This document shows positions 48,099 to 56,693 of a stretch of DNA of 64,000 bases, piece by piece; the first letter of the stretch is position 1, and each line of letters starts with the position of its first letter. Below the pieces are notes generated by a model. The model was not told the origin of the DNA and searched no databases. It saw only the letters and a program-made list of their open reading frames with translations. This stretch comes from Promicromonospora umidemergens (GTDB taxonomy: Bacteria; Actinomycetota; Actinomycetes; Actinomycetales; Cellulomonadaceae), in NCBI RefSeq assembly GCF_024171995.1, contig NZ_JAMTCT010000007.1:62001-126000 (forward strand). The letters are read 5' to 3'. Made by a program: the position numbers and the translations under genes.

Positions 48099-49760
48099 AT
48101 GTCGCGTCCCAGACCCAGATTCCGCAGGCTCCTGAGGGCCGTGGCGGTGCTCGGCACGCTCGCCGTCACCGCTACCGCCCTCGTCGTCACGCAGCCACCG
48201 CCCGCCACTGCGGTCCCTGCCACGATCCCCATGACCATCACCAACGACTCCGGTCGCGGCGACCAGGTCTTCATCTACGTGCTCGGTACTCCCGGCGAGG
48301 GCCGGCTCGGCTGGTCCGACGCGGGCGGCGCGTTCCACCAGTGGCCCACGGTGGGCGGAACGCCCGTCGACGCTCCCGACGCGTCGATCGCCGGCCCGCG
48401 GGACGGGCAGTCGATGACCATCCAGCTGCCCAAGCTGTCCGGCCGGGTGTACTTCTCGTACGGCAGCAAGCTGTCGTTCAAGATCGTCAACGACGGCCGG
48501 CTGGTCCAGCCGGCGGTGCAGAACCCGCAGGACCCGAACCGCAACAAGCTGTTCGCCTGGACCGAGTTCACGCTCAACGACGACGGCCTGTGGATCAACA
48601 GCACCCAGGTCGACTTCCTCTCCGCCCCCTACCAGACGGGCCTGAAGAAGGGTGACGGCACGGTGATCAGCACCGGCATGCTGAAGCCCGACGGCTACAC
48701 CAACGTCCTCAACGCCCTGAACGGCACACCGGGCTGGAGCAACCTGGAGCAGCACGCTCCCGACGGCTCCCTGCTGCGCATCCTCGCCCCCGGCCACGCG
48801 ATAGAGACCGGGCAGATGGACGCGAACATGATGGCCGGCTACGTCGACCGGGTGTGGGCCAAGTACGCGAACGAACCCCTCACCGTCGCGCCGTACTCGT
48901 ACGACCCGGCCGCTCGGTTCACCGGCCGCGTGCAGAACGGCGTCATGCGGTTCACGAACGCCTCGGGCGCCTACGTCACGGAGTTCCGCAAGCCGTCGAG
49001 CGACTCGATCTTCGGCTGCTACAAGGACCTGGCGGCACCGAACAACGACATCGGTGCCATCGCCCGCACGCTGTGCGCAGGCTTCCACCGCACGACGCTG
49101 CTGACCACCACCACCCAGCCCGGCACCAGCACGTCCGGCTTCTACCAGGAGTCCGTGACCGACTACTACGCGAAGTACATCCACGAGCAGATGGCGAACG
49201 GCAAGGCCTACGGCTTCGCGTTCGACGACGTCCTGGCGCAGGAGTCGCTGGTCCACGACGGCAACCCCACGGCGGCCTACATGCAGCTCGACCCGTTCCA
49301 GGGCGCCGCTACCCCCATCGCCGGCTCCGACGGCGGCGGGGGCGACGGCGGTGGCGGCGACGGGTCGACCCTGCCGCAGGGCACCGGCCCGGTGCACGCG
49401 GCGAACGGGATGTGCGTGGACGTCCCGTGGGCCGACTCGCACGACGGCAACCCGCTGCAGATCGCGAACTGCAGCGGCAACGCGGCCCAGACCTGGACGC
49501 GGTCCGGGTCGACCATCAGCGCCCTGGGCAGGTGCATGGACATCTCGGGCGGCAGCACCGCCGACGGCGCCGTCGTGCAGCTGTGGACCTGCAACGGCAC
49601 GGGTGCCCAGAGCTGGACGTACCAGTCCGCCACCCGGGCACTCGTGAACCCTCAGTCCGGCAAGTGCCTGACGGCGGTCGGAGGCGCTCCCCTGCGCGAC
49701 GGTCAGCGGCTCGAGATCCGCGCCTGCTCCGGTGCGGAGACGCAGCGCTGGACCTTCTGA
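48099..49760 (+). CDS. secreted GH64 beta-1,3-glucanase with CBM13
   Basis: 553 residues. A Sec signal peptide (about 1-38, RLLRAVAVLGTLAVTATAL) precedes a GH64 domain of thaumatin-like shape: PMTITNDSGRGDQVFIYVLG, YFSYGSKLSFKIVNDG, FAWTEFTLNDDGLWINST, QVDFLSAP, and AGFHRTTLLTTT. A Gly/Asp linker (GGGGDGGGGDGS, about 410-423) joins a ricin-type trefoil (CBM13) with QTW, QSW and QRW repeats and paired cysteines. GH64 enzymes release laminaripentaose from beta-1,3-glucan, e.g. fungal cell walls. It is a single gene on its own transcript. Confidence 0.92.
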   Translation: MSRPRPRFRRLLRAVAVLGTLAVTATALVVTQPPPATAVPATIPMTITNDSGRGDQVFIYVLGTPGEGRLGWSDAGGAFHQWPTVGGTPVDAPDASIAGPRDGQSMTIQLPKLSGRVYFSYGSKLSFKIVNDGRLVQPAVQNPQDPNRNKLFAWTEFTLNDDGLWINSTQVDFLSAPYQTGLKKGDGTVISTGMLKPDGYTNVLNALNGTPGWSNLEQHAPDGSLLRILAPGHAIETGQMDANMMAGYVDRVWAKYANEPLTVAPYSYDPAARFTGRVQNGVMRFTNASGAYVTEFRKPSSDSIFGCYKDLAAPNNDIGAIARTLCAGFHRTTLLTTTTQPGTSTSGFYQESVTDYYAKYIHEQMANGKAYGFAFDDVLAQESLVHDGNPTAAYMQLDPFQGAATPIAGSDGGGGDGGGGDGSTLPQGTGPVHAANGMCVDVPWADSHDGNPLQIANCSGNAAQTWTRSGSTISALGRCMDISGGSTADGAVVQLWTCNGTGAQSWTYQSATRALVNPQSGKCLTAVGGAPLRDGQRLEIRACSGAETQRWTF

Positions 49761-49826
49761 GTCCCCGCGGCTGAGTCCCCGCGGCGAGCGCCCCCTGGCC
49801 GGCGTCCGTGCCGGCCGGGGGGGCGC

Positions 49827-50408
49827 TCAGCGCCGCACCGGGTACCTCAGGTGCAGCGCGCGGCGCCCCTGGACGGCGACGGGGTCCTCCAGCAGGACAC
49901 GTGCGCCGAGGTTCGCGAAGTACGGGATCCCCTCGCCCAGCAGCACGGGGGCGAGGCTGACGCACACCTCGTCCACCAGCCCAAGCATGATCGCCTGCTG
50001 GGCCACGCTCGCGCTCGCGATGGTGACGTCCTTGCCGTCTGCGATCTCCTTGGCGCGCCCGATCGCGGTTCCGACGTCGCCGAGGAACGTCGTCCGCGGC
50101 CACCGGCCCGCGTCCTCAGGGGTGCGGTGCGTGACCACGACGACGGGGGCGCCGACGGGGTGCTTGTCGCCCCACCCGTCGGTGATGTCGAACAGCCGCC
50201 GGCCCGAGACGAGGGCACCGACGCCCTCGGTCAGGTCGCGCAGCATCCCCGCGCTCGCCTCGTCCACCGTGAGCGAGACGTCCTCGTTGGCACTCGGCAC
50301 GACCACGTCACCCGCGCCGTACCAGTCGAAGAGATCCTCGATGCCGTCGTCCGGGTCCGCGATGAACCCGTCCAGCGACATCGTCATGTGCGTGAAGACC
50401 TTGCTCAT
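49827..50408 (-). CDS. dihydrofolate reductase-family protein
   Basis: 193 residues from ATG 50408 (MSKVFTHMTMSLDGFIADPD); the frame continues upstream without support. GALVSGRRLFDITDGWGDKH, PVVVVTHRTPED, VTIASASVAQQAIMLGLVDE and VSLAPVLLGEGIPYFANLG are the RibD C-terminal/DHFR-like signature. It is a paralogue of the gene at 45052. Substrate unknown. It converges with the GH64 gene and diverges from the phosphatase-like gene. Confidence 0.85.
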   Translation of the reverse strand: MSKVFTHMTMSLDGFIADPDDGIEDLFDWYGAGDVVVPSANEDVSLTVDEASAGMLRDLTEGVGALVSGRRLFDITDGWGDKHPVGAPVVVVTHRTPEDAGRWPRTTFLGDVGTAIGRAKEIADGKDVTIASASVAQQAIMLGLVDEVCVSLAPVLLGEGIPYFANLGARVLLEDPVAVQGRRALHLRYPVRR

Positions 50409-50491
50409 TGCCCTCTCCCTCCGGTTTTCCTGACCATAAGACTGCGGAGAACCGCGGTACTCATCGGTGCGCGGCTCACTACGCTGGGGCG

Positions 50492-50923
50492 ATGAACCAG
50501 TGGGACCTGATCGACGGCGTCGTCGAGCTGCCGGACGGCAGGCGCCTGCGCGGCACGGGCCTGCGCCGTCCCCGGCGGGATGCCCCTCCCCCGGACTTCG
50601 CGGTCTACCTGCTCGGCAGGGACCCACGGCCCGATCGGGAGTACCGGTGGGTCCGCTGGCGCGACTTCCGGCTGCCCGACTCGACGGAGCAGGCCGTCGC
50701 CGCGCTGCGGGAGGCCCACACGCGAGCAGAGTCCGAACGGGTCGAGATCGCCTGCGGCGGCGGGGTCGGCAGGACCGGCACCGCACTGGCGGTCCTTGCC
50801 GTCCTCAGCGGGGTTGCGCCCGACGACGCCGTGGCCTGGGTCCGCACGCACTATCACCGCCGCGCGGTAGAGACCCGGCATCAGAAGCGCTGGGTGGTCA
50901 CGGCTCTCACACGTGGTCGGTAA
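50492..50923 (+). CDS. protein-tyrosine-phosphatase-like protein
   Basis: 143 residues from ATG 50492. EIACGGGVGRTGTALAVLA matches the cysteine phosphatase loop C-x5-R-T, but the residue before the Cys is Ala instead of the usual His. QAVAALREAHTRAESERVE and the following DDAVAWVRTHYHRRAVETRH are as in small dual-specificity-like phosphatases. The acidic loop Asp cannot be placed with certainty, so activity is uncertain. The last codons and stop lie inside the left arm of the 68-base palindrome that follows. Confidence 0.75.
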   Translation: MNQWDLIDGVVELPDGRRLRGTGLRRPRRDAPPPDFAVYLLGRDPRPDREYRWVRWRDFRLPDSTEQAVAALREAHTRAESERVEIACGGGVGRTGTALAVLAVLSGVAPDDAVAWVRTHYHRRAVETRHQKRWVVTALTRGR

Positions 50924-50979
50924 GACGTCAGGTGATCGGCACCTCGAGGTGCCGATCACCTGACGTCTTGCCGACCACG
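50912..50979. terminator. 68-base loopless palindrome between convergent genes
   Basis: Two 34-bp arms meet at 50945/50946 with no loop and only one mismatch. The centre reads GGCACCTCGAGGTGCC, and arms continue through GACGTCAGGTGATC outward to the CGTGGTC end. It overlaps the last codons of the phosphatase-like gene and ends 18 bases before the gap stop. As RNA it would form a hairpin in both directions, so a bidirectional terminator is likely. Confidence 0.75.
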
Positions 50980-50997
50980 CGTCCGAGCGTCGGTCGC

Positions 50998-51996
50998 TCA
51001 GCCGCGCGCGAGCAGCTCCAGGGTGTCGATCACGCGGTTGGAGAAGCCCCACTCGTTGTCGTACCAGGCAACGACCTTGACGTGCTTGCCCTCGACGCGG
51101 ACCAGCGCGGCGTCGAAGATCGCGGACGCCGGCTCGCCGGTGATGTCGCTGGAGACCAGCGGCTCGTCGGAGTAGTCGAGGATGCCCTTGAGCTTGCCGT
51201 CGGCCGCCGTGCGGTAGGCCGCGAGCACCTCGTCACGGGTGACCTCACGCGAGACCGTCGTGTTCAGCTCCACGAGCGAGCCCACGGGGACGGGCACGCG
51301 GATCGAGTCGCCCGAGAGCTTGCCGTTCAGGTTCGGCAGCACCAGGCCGATCGCCTTGGCGGCACCCGTCGTCGTCGGCGCGATGTTGACGGCGGCCGCA
51401 CGCGCCCTGCGCAGGTCCCGGTGCGGCCCGTCCTGCAGGTTCTGCTCCTGCGTGTAGGCGTGCACGGTGGTCATGAAGCCGTGCTCGATACCGGCCAGGT
51501 CGTCCAGGACGGAGGCCAGCGGGGCCAGCGCGTTCGTGGTGCACGACGCGTTCGAGACGATCACGTGCGCGGCCGGGTCGTAGACGTCCGTGTTCACGCC
51601 GTAGGCGAGCGTGACGTCGGCGCCGGCCGAGGGCGCGCTGACGAGCACCTTCCGGGCGCCGGCGTCGAGGTGCGCGCGGGCGGCGTCGGCCGAGGTGAAC
51701 CGGCCGGTCGCCTCGAGCACGATGTCGACGCCGAGCTCAGCCCAGGGCAGCTTGGCGGGCTCGCGCTCGCCCAGCACCTTGATTCGGTGGCCGTCGACGA
51801 CGAGCACGTCGCCGTCGACCTCGACCGGGCGGCCGAGACGGCCGAGCGCGCTGTCGTACTTGAGCAGGTGCGCGAGCGCGTCCGGGGCGGTGAGGTCGTT
51901 GATGGCGACCACCTCGAGGTCGCTCTCGCGCTCGAGCAGGGCACGAAGGGAGTTACGGCCGATGCGGCCGAAGCCGTTGATGGCGATACGTGTCAT
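50998..51996 (-). CDS. gap: type I glyceraldehyde-3-phosphate dehydrogenase
   Basis: 332 residues from ATG 51996. INGFGRIGRNSLRALLE is the NAD-binding loop, VAINDLTAPDALAHLLKYDS follows, SNASCTTNALAPL holds the catalytic Cys, and GHIKV-type HIKVLGER, DGPHRDLRRARAAAVNIAPT, GAAKAIGLVLPNLNGKL and WYDNEWGFSNRVIDTL complete the family pattern. It converts G3P to 1,3-bisphosphoglycerate in glycolysis. It is not linked to pgk or tpiA here, unlike the usual whiA-gap-pgk-tpiA group of actinobacteria, so it may be a second GAPDH with a special role (inference). Confidence 0.95.
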   Translation of the reverse strand: MTRIAINGFGRIGRNSLRALLERESDLEVVAINDLTAPDALAHLLKYDSALGRLGRPVEVDGDVLVVDGHRIKVLGEREPAKLPWAELGVDIVLEATGRFTSADAARAHLDAGARKVLVSAPSAGADVTLAYGVNTDVYDPAAHVIVSNASCTTNALAPLASVLDDLAGIEHGFMTTVHAYTQEQNLQDGPHRDLRRARAAAVNIAPTTTGAAKAIGLVLPNLNGKLSGDSIRVPVPVGSLVELNTTVSREVTRDEVLAAYRTAADGKLKGILDYSDEPLVSSDITGEPASAIFDAALVRVEGKHVKVVAWYDNEWGFSNRVIDTLELLARG

Positions 51997-52195
51997 GCCT
52001 CCATGCTCGGCCGCCTGACTCATCTTCGAAAGCGGCTGGAACGCCATGGTGCGCAAGGAACGTGCCAGACATGACGCCACCGCGCGCAAGGATCCCGCCA
52101 CCGCTCAGGCCCTACCTGTTTGCCGCCTGAGTCTGCGGTTCCGCTCCGGGCGTGTGCCTCGTTCCTCGGCCCGCACCCTGCGCTGCACCTCCGGC

Positions 52196-53152
52196 TCAGG
52201 CGGAGAACGTGTGCCGGTACTCCGTCGGCGACGTGCCAAGGATCCGGTGGAAGTGCAGGCGCAAGTTGGCAGCAGTGCCAAGCCCCACCCGGTGCGCGAC
52301 CTGCTCGACGCCCAGGTCGCTTCGCTCCAGCAGCTCCCGCGCCAGGTCCACCCGCGCCCGCAGCACCCACTGCATCGGCGTATACCCGGTGTCCTCAACG
52401 AACCGCCGCGAGAAGGTGCGCGCCGAGACCCGCGCGTTGCGCGCGAGCGCGGCGAGCGTCAGCGGCTCGGCCAGATGCTCCAGGGCCCACGCACGGGTGT
52501 CGGCGAACACGTCGCCGAGCGGCTCGGGAACGCTGCGCGGGACGTACTGCGCCTGTCCCCCGCTGCGGTACGGCGCGGCCACCAGCCGTCTGGCCACATG
52601 GTTGGACAGTCCGACGCCGTGGTCGCGCCGCACCAGGTGCAGGCACAGGTCGATGCCCGACGCCGCGCCCGCCGACGTCAGCACGCCGCCCTCGTCCACG
52701 AACAGCACGTTCTCGTCCACCTGCACGAGCGGATGGCGCTCGCGGAGCGCCCTCGTGTAGTGCCAGTGGGTGGTCGCCCGCTTGCCGTCGAGCAGACCTG
52801 TCGCGGCCAGCGCGAACGCTCCCGTCGAGATGGCGGCGAGCCGGGCACCGCGGTCGTGGGCTTGCTTGAGCGCGTCGACGACGACGGCGGGCGGGTCGGC
52901 GGCGGCCGGCGTCCGGTAGCCGGGGACGAACACGGTGTCCGCACGTTCGAGGGCGTCCAGCCCCTCGGCCACGTGGTACGAGAGGCCGTCGCCGCCGGTC
53001 ACCAGCCCGGGCGCCGCGCCGCAGACCCGCACCTCGTAGGGCATGCTCGGCCGGTTGGAGAACACCTGCGCGGGGATGCCGACGTCGAGCGGCTTGGCAC
53101 CCTCGAGCACCAGCACGGCGATCTGGTGGTTCCTCGACCGCGGCAAGCTCAC
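52196..53152 (-). CDS. GlxA-type transcriptional regulator (DJ-1/PfpI + AraC)
   Basis: 318 residues. Residues 1-190 form a DJ-1/PfpI-like amidotransferase domain (IAVLVLEGAKPLDVGIPAQV, DTVFVPGYRTP, LAAISTGAFALAATGLLDGK; the usual nucleophile Cys is replaced by Thr, so it senses a ligand and does not catalyse). Residues about 215-315 carry two AraC helix-turn-helix motifs (LTLAALARNARVSARTFSRR and GVEQVAHRVGLGTAANLRLH). It would bind DNA in response to a small molecule. The divergent neighbour is a GNAT gene; the 136-base gap holds a long imperfect palindrome. Confidence 0.9.
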   Translation of the reverse strand: MSLPRSRNHQIAVLVLEGAKPLDVGIPAQVFSNRPSMPYEVRVCGAAPGLVTGGDGLSYHVAEGLDALERADTVFVPGYRTPAAADPPAVVVDALKQAHDRGARLAAISTGAFALAATGLLDGKRATTHWHYTRALRERHPLVQVDENVLFVDEGGVLTSAGAASGIDLCLHLVRRDHGVGLSNHVARRLVAAPYRSGGQAQYVPRSVPEPLGDVFADTRAWALEHLAEPLTLAALARNARVSARTFSRRFVEDTGYTPMQWVLRARVDLARELLERSDLGVEQVAHRVGLGTAANLRLHFHRILGTSPTEYRHTFSA

Positions 53153-53179
53153 ACGACTGATCCTATGCGGCGCCCGAGC

Positions 53180-53261
53180 CGAAGGTCCGCCTCCAGGATG
53201 CGATCAGGCCTGGTCCACGGCCCGGATCCGGGCCTGACCGCATGATCGCGGCGGACCTTCG
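53180..53261. repeat. 82-base imperfect palindrome in a divergent intergenic region
   Basis: Outer arms CGAAGGTCCGCC (53180-53191) and GGCGGACCTTCG (53250-53261) are perfect. Inner arms ATGCGATCAGGCC (53198-53210) and GGCCTGACCGCAT (53231-53243) have one mismatch. It lies between the GlxA-type regulator and the GNAT gene, which diverge, so it is not placed as a terminator. It may be an operator or a mobile repeat. Confidence 0.55.
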
Positions 53262-53288
53262 CGTCCCGTCGCGTGCCAGGCTGGCGCC

Positions 53289-53744
53289 ATGGCAGCAGAC
53301 CTCCTCGTCAGAGCCGCGACCCCCGACGACGCTCCCGCGCTAGCCGCGCTGCGCTGGCGCTGGGCGGTCCCTGACCGCACGCCGAGCGACGACGAGGCCA
53401 GGGAGTTCGCCGGGGCGCTCCGGCGGTGGATGGAGGAGCGCGGCGAGCGGTCGGTCTGCCAGATCGCGGTCCTGGACGGCGACCTGGTCGGGATGGCCTG
53501 GCTGGCGGTGTTCGAACGCGCGCCCAACCCCGGCGACCTCGTGCGTCGCTCGGGCGACGTGCAGAGCGTCTTCGTGCTGCCGGAGCACCAGGGCAGCGGC
53601 ATCGGGCGCCGGCTGATGGAGGCGATCTGCGCGGCGGCCGACGGCCTGGGGGTCCGGAAGCTCACGCTGGACGCCCGGGACTCGGCGGTCCCGTTCTACG
53701 AACGGCTGGGGTTCTCGGCGCGCAACGGACTGATGCAACGTTGA
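53289..53744 (+). CDS. GNAT family N-acetyltransferase
   Basis: 151 residues with the GNAT pattern: LLVRAATPDDAPALAALRWR at the start, QIAVLDGDLVGMAWLAVFER, VQSVFVLPEHQGSGIGRRLM (the acetyl-CoA loop Q-G-S-G-I-G) and KLTLDARDSAVPFYERLGF. The substrate is unknown. Two bases after its start the direction is away from the GlxA-type regulator, which may control it. Confidence 0.9.
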   Translation: MAADLLVRAATPDDAPALAALRWRWAVPDRTPSDDEAREFAGALRRWMEERGERSVCQIAVLDGDLVGMAWLAVFERAPNPGDLVRRSGDVQSVFVLPEHQGSGIGRRLMEAICAAADGLGVRKLTLDARDSAVPFYERLGFSARNGLMQR

Positions 53745-53847
53745 CTCACGTGCGATCGGGCGCCTACGGTGACGGCGGTCGCCCGTCGACGCGGCCGACC
53801 GACCCACCACTGTTCGAGATCAGAGCCGATCCGAGAGGTGCCAACGC

Positions 53848-55047
53848 ATGCCTGTTGCACGACGCTTGTTCACGGTCCTGGCGCTCGCCGCCCTCACGCT
53901 GGCCACCGCCGTCGCGCCCGCTACCGCCATCGACCCCGGCGGGACAGCACCACCGCCAGGAGGTGCGGAGAACGGGACCCGCCTGATGGAGGGCCCGGCC
54001 CTCTACCCCCGCGCCATCCGGCTGGAGCACTCCGGGGAAGCGAACGGCACCATCATCGCCAGCGCCGTCACCTTCGCCGGCGGCGCCGGGCACGGCGCGA
54101 TCTTCTCCAGCACCGACGACGGCCGCACGTTCGACCGGATCGGTACGGTCTCCGACCCGGGCGCCGCCGAGGGGCTGTGCTGCTCGACGCTGTACGAGCT
54201 GCCCCAGCGCGTGGGCGACCTGGCGGCCGGCACGCTGCTCTGGTCGGCGTCGGCGGGCCAGGAGGCGGACCCGGCCACTCGCCGCATGACGCTGCCGGTC
54301 TGGGCCAGCAAGGACCAGGGCCGCACCTGGGAGTACGTGTCCACCGCGGCCACGGCTGCCGGCACCAAGGGGCTGTGGGAACCGGAGTTCGCCGTCTCGC
54401 CCGACGGTGAGCTCGTGCTGTACGTCTCCGACGAGAACCAGCAGCCGACGCACAGCCAGACGATCGTGCAGGCGACGTCACCGGACGGGGTGACCTGGTC
54501 CCCGCTGGAGAACGTCGTCGCGGCGCAGGACCCCGCGCTGCGCCCCGGGATGCCGGTGGTCCGCCGGCTGCCCAGCGGCACGTACCTGATGAGCTACGAG
54601 ATCTGCGGCCCCGGCCAGGACTGCCGGCACCTGACCCGCCGGTCGCCCGACGGCGTCAGCTGGGGCCCCGCCGACCACCTCGGCAACCCCGTGCGCACCG
54701 TGGACGGCACCCACTTCCGGCACGCCCCGACGATCAGCTGGTACGACGACGGCACCGGCGACGGGCGGCTGCTCGGCGTCGGGCAGATGCTGTACGGCGC
54801 CGACGGGACGGTGCAGCCGGGCAACGGGTCGACGATCATGACCAACGACGCGGCGCCGGAGTCCCCCTGGCGCACGGCCGACGCTCCGGTCCGGATCCAC
54901 GAGCCGTGGAACAACTACTGCCCCAACTACAGCTCGAGCCTGCTGGCCATGCCCGAGCGGGGTGAGCTCCTCGAGCTGGCGACCGGGTACGACGCGGAGG
55001 GCGGCACCTGCACCACCTACTTCGCGGTCGCCGGCCTGCCGGACTGA
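53848..55047 (+). CDS. secreted sialidase-like (BNR repeat) protein
   Basis: 399 residues with a Sec signal peptide (about 1-28, FTVLALAALTLATAVAPATA). The mature part is a six-bladed propeller with Asp-box repeats FSSTDDGRTF, ASKDQGRTWEYV and RRSPDGVSWG. LYPRAIRLEHSGEANGTIIA places the first arginine of the triad region, and VRRLPSGTYLMSYEICG and HAPTISWYDDG follow. It may hydrolyse sialic acid or another exo-sugar, or only bind glycans. It is a single gene closed by the palindrome at 55068-55120. Confidence 0.8.
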   Translation: MPVARRLFTVLALAALTLATAVAPATAIDPGGTAPPPGGAENGTRLMEGPALYPRAIRLEHSGEANGTIIASAVTFAGGAGHGAIFSSTDDGRTFDRIGTVSDPGAAEGLCCSTLYELPQRVGDLAAGTLLWSASAGQEADPATRRMTLPVWASKDQGRTWEYVSTAATAAGTKGLWEPEFAVSPDGELVLYVSDENQQPTHSQTIVQATSPDGVTWSPLENVVAAQDPALRPGMPVVRRLPSGTYLMSYEICGPGQDCRHLTRRSPDGVSWGPADHLGNPVRTVDGTHFRHAPTISWYDDGTGDGRLLGVGQMLYGADGTVQPGNGSTIMTNDAAPESPWRTADAPVRIHEPWNNYCPNYSSSLLAMPERGELLELATGYDAEGGTCTTYFAVAGLPD

Positions 55048-55067
55048 TCCGCGCGCGGCCCCACAAG

Positions 55068-55120
55068 GGCCTGCGGCCCTGACTCGACGTACCTGGTACG
55101 TCGAGTCAGGGCCGCAGGCC
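55068..55120. terminator. 53-base perfect palindrome between convergent genes
   Basis: Two perfect 26-bp arms around a single central base (55094). The centre reads GTACCTGGTAC and the outer parts GGCCTGCGGCCC. It lies 20 bases after the sialidase stop and 10 before the AbgT transporter stop, so it can end transcription from both sides. Confidence 0.75.
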
Positions 55121-55130
55121 GCACCTCCCG

Positions 55131-56693
55131 TCAGCGCACCGGCGCACCCGGCCCGAGCGGGATCCCGAGCCCCCACCAGGCGAAGAACAGCAGCGTCCAG
55201 GCGACCGTCATGCAGACGGCCAGCGGCAGCGTGTACGAGGCGAGGGTGCCGATGCCCGCGTCCTTGCGGTACCGCTGCAGGAACCCGAGCGCCATGATGA
55301 AGTACGGGCTCATCGGCGTGATCGCCGTTGACCCCGAGTCCGCGATCCGGAACAGGGCCTGGGTGGTCTCCGCGGGCACGTCCAGCAGCATGAGCATCGG
55401 CACCACGACAGGCGCCGCCATGGCCCACATCGCCGAGCCGCTCGTCACCAGCACGTTGACAAGGGACAGCAGCGCCAGGATCCCCAGGAACACGATCCAG
55501 ATCGGCACCCCGGTGGTCTCCAGGGCGTTCGCCGAGTTCACGGCGATGACGTCGCCGATGCGGGTCCAGGTGAAGTACTGCAGGAACTGGGCGATCGCGA
55601 AGAACAGCACCAGCACGGGCGCCATCTGACGCACGCCGTCCGCCATCAGCCTCGGCACGTCCGCGGCCTGGGCGATCGACCCGGACCGGACGCCGTAGAC
55701 CGTCCCCACCAGGGCGAACATGACAGCGACGACGGCCGCGATCCCGCCGAGGAACGGTGACTCGGTGAGGCTCCCGTCCTCTCCCCGCAGCGGGGACGAC
55801 GACGGCAGCACCGCCGCGACGATGGCGGCCAGCGCGACGGCACCGGCCAGCATGGCCATGCGCAGGGCGGACCGGTCCCGCGCCGTGAGCTCGAGGCTCG
55901 CGACGTCGTCCAGGTTGGCGTCCGGGTCGGCGTCGAGGTCGGGACGCTTCGCCAGGACCAGCTTCGTGACCAGGGTGATCACGGTCGCCAGCAGCAGCGA
56001 GGACGCGATGTTGAAGAACCAGTTGCTGACCGGCGAGACGTAGGCCGACGGGTCGATGATCCGCGCGGCCTCCGTGGTGATGCCGGCGAAGATCGCGTCG
56101 TTCGGCGTCGGGATCGGGCTCGCGTCGTAGCCGGACGCGATCGACGTGTAGGCCACGACGATGCCGAGGATCGGCGACTTGCCCACCGCCCGGAACGCCA
56201 GCCCGCCCAGCGGCACCAGGATGATGTACGCGGCGGCGCTCGCGACGTGCGAGACGGTGCCGGCGAAGGCGACGGCGAACACCACCCACGACACCGGCAC
56301 GCGGGACACGGAGACCTTCATGGCCGCCGCGAGGAAGCCGGTGCGCTCCGCGATCGCGACGCCCATGATGACGGCGACGATGGTGCCCATCGGGCCGAAC
56401 CCGGCGAAGTTGTCGACGGCCGTCTCCACGGCCATCGCAAGCCCCTCACCGCTGAACAGGTTCCGTACCACCACCTCCTCGCCGTCGGCGGGCGAGACCA
56501 CGGAGACGCCGGTGGCCGCGAGGACGGCGCTGGCCACGCCGAGGATCACCGCGAGGATCCAGAACAGCCAGAACGGGTGCGGCAGCGCGTTGCCGAGGCG
56601 CTCGACGACGGCCAGGGCGCGCAGGACGCGTGGGAGACGGTCCGGCTCGGTCCCGGGACCTCCGGCGGTGCCGGGCCTGGACGTGGTGGTCAT
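55131..56693 (-). CDS. AbgT family transporter
   Basis: 520 residues, about 12 membrane segments. NALPHPFWLFWILAVILGVA, FAGFGPMGTIVAVIMGVAIA, VASAAAYIILVPLGGLAF, SPIPTPNDAIFAGITTEAAR and the late SGSTAITPMSPYFIMALGF match AbgT proteins, which move p-aminobenzoyl-glutamate or act as sulfonamide exporters by ion coupling. ATG 56693 overlaps the stop of the esterase gene (ATGA), so the two are co-translated. Together with the esterase, the creatininase-type hydrolase and the GntR regulator it forms a same-direction group, which points to uptake of an amide- or ester-linked compound (inference). Confidence 0.88.
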   Translation of the reverse strand: MTTTSRPGTAGGPGTEPDRLPRVLRALAVVERLGNALPHPFWLFWILAVILGVASAVLAATGVSVVSPADGEEVVVRNLFSGEGLAMAVETAVDNFAGFGPMGTIVAVIMGVAIAERTGFLAAAMKVSVSRVPVSWVVFAVAFAGTVSHVASAAAYIILVPLGGLAFRAVGKSPILGIVVAYTSIASGYDASPIPTPNDAIFAGITTEAARIIDPSAYVSPVSNWFFNIASSLLLATVITLVTKLVLAKRPDLDADPDANLDDVASLELTARDRSALRMAMLAGAVALAAIVAAVLPSSSPLRGEDGSLTESPFLGGIAAVVAVMFALVGTVYGVRSGSIAQAADVPRLMADGVRQMAPVLVLFFAIAQFLQYFTWTRIGDVIAVNSANALETTGVPIWIVFLGILALLSLVNVLVTSGSAMWAMAAPVVVPMLMLLDVPAETTQALFRIADSGSTAITPMSPYFIMALGFLQRYRKDAGIGTLASYTLPLAVCMTVAWTLLFFAWWGLGIPLGPGAPVR

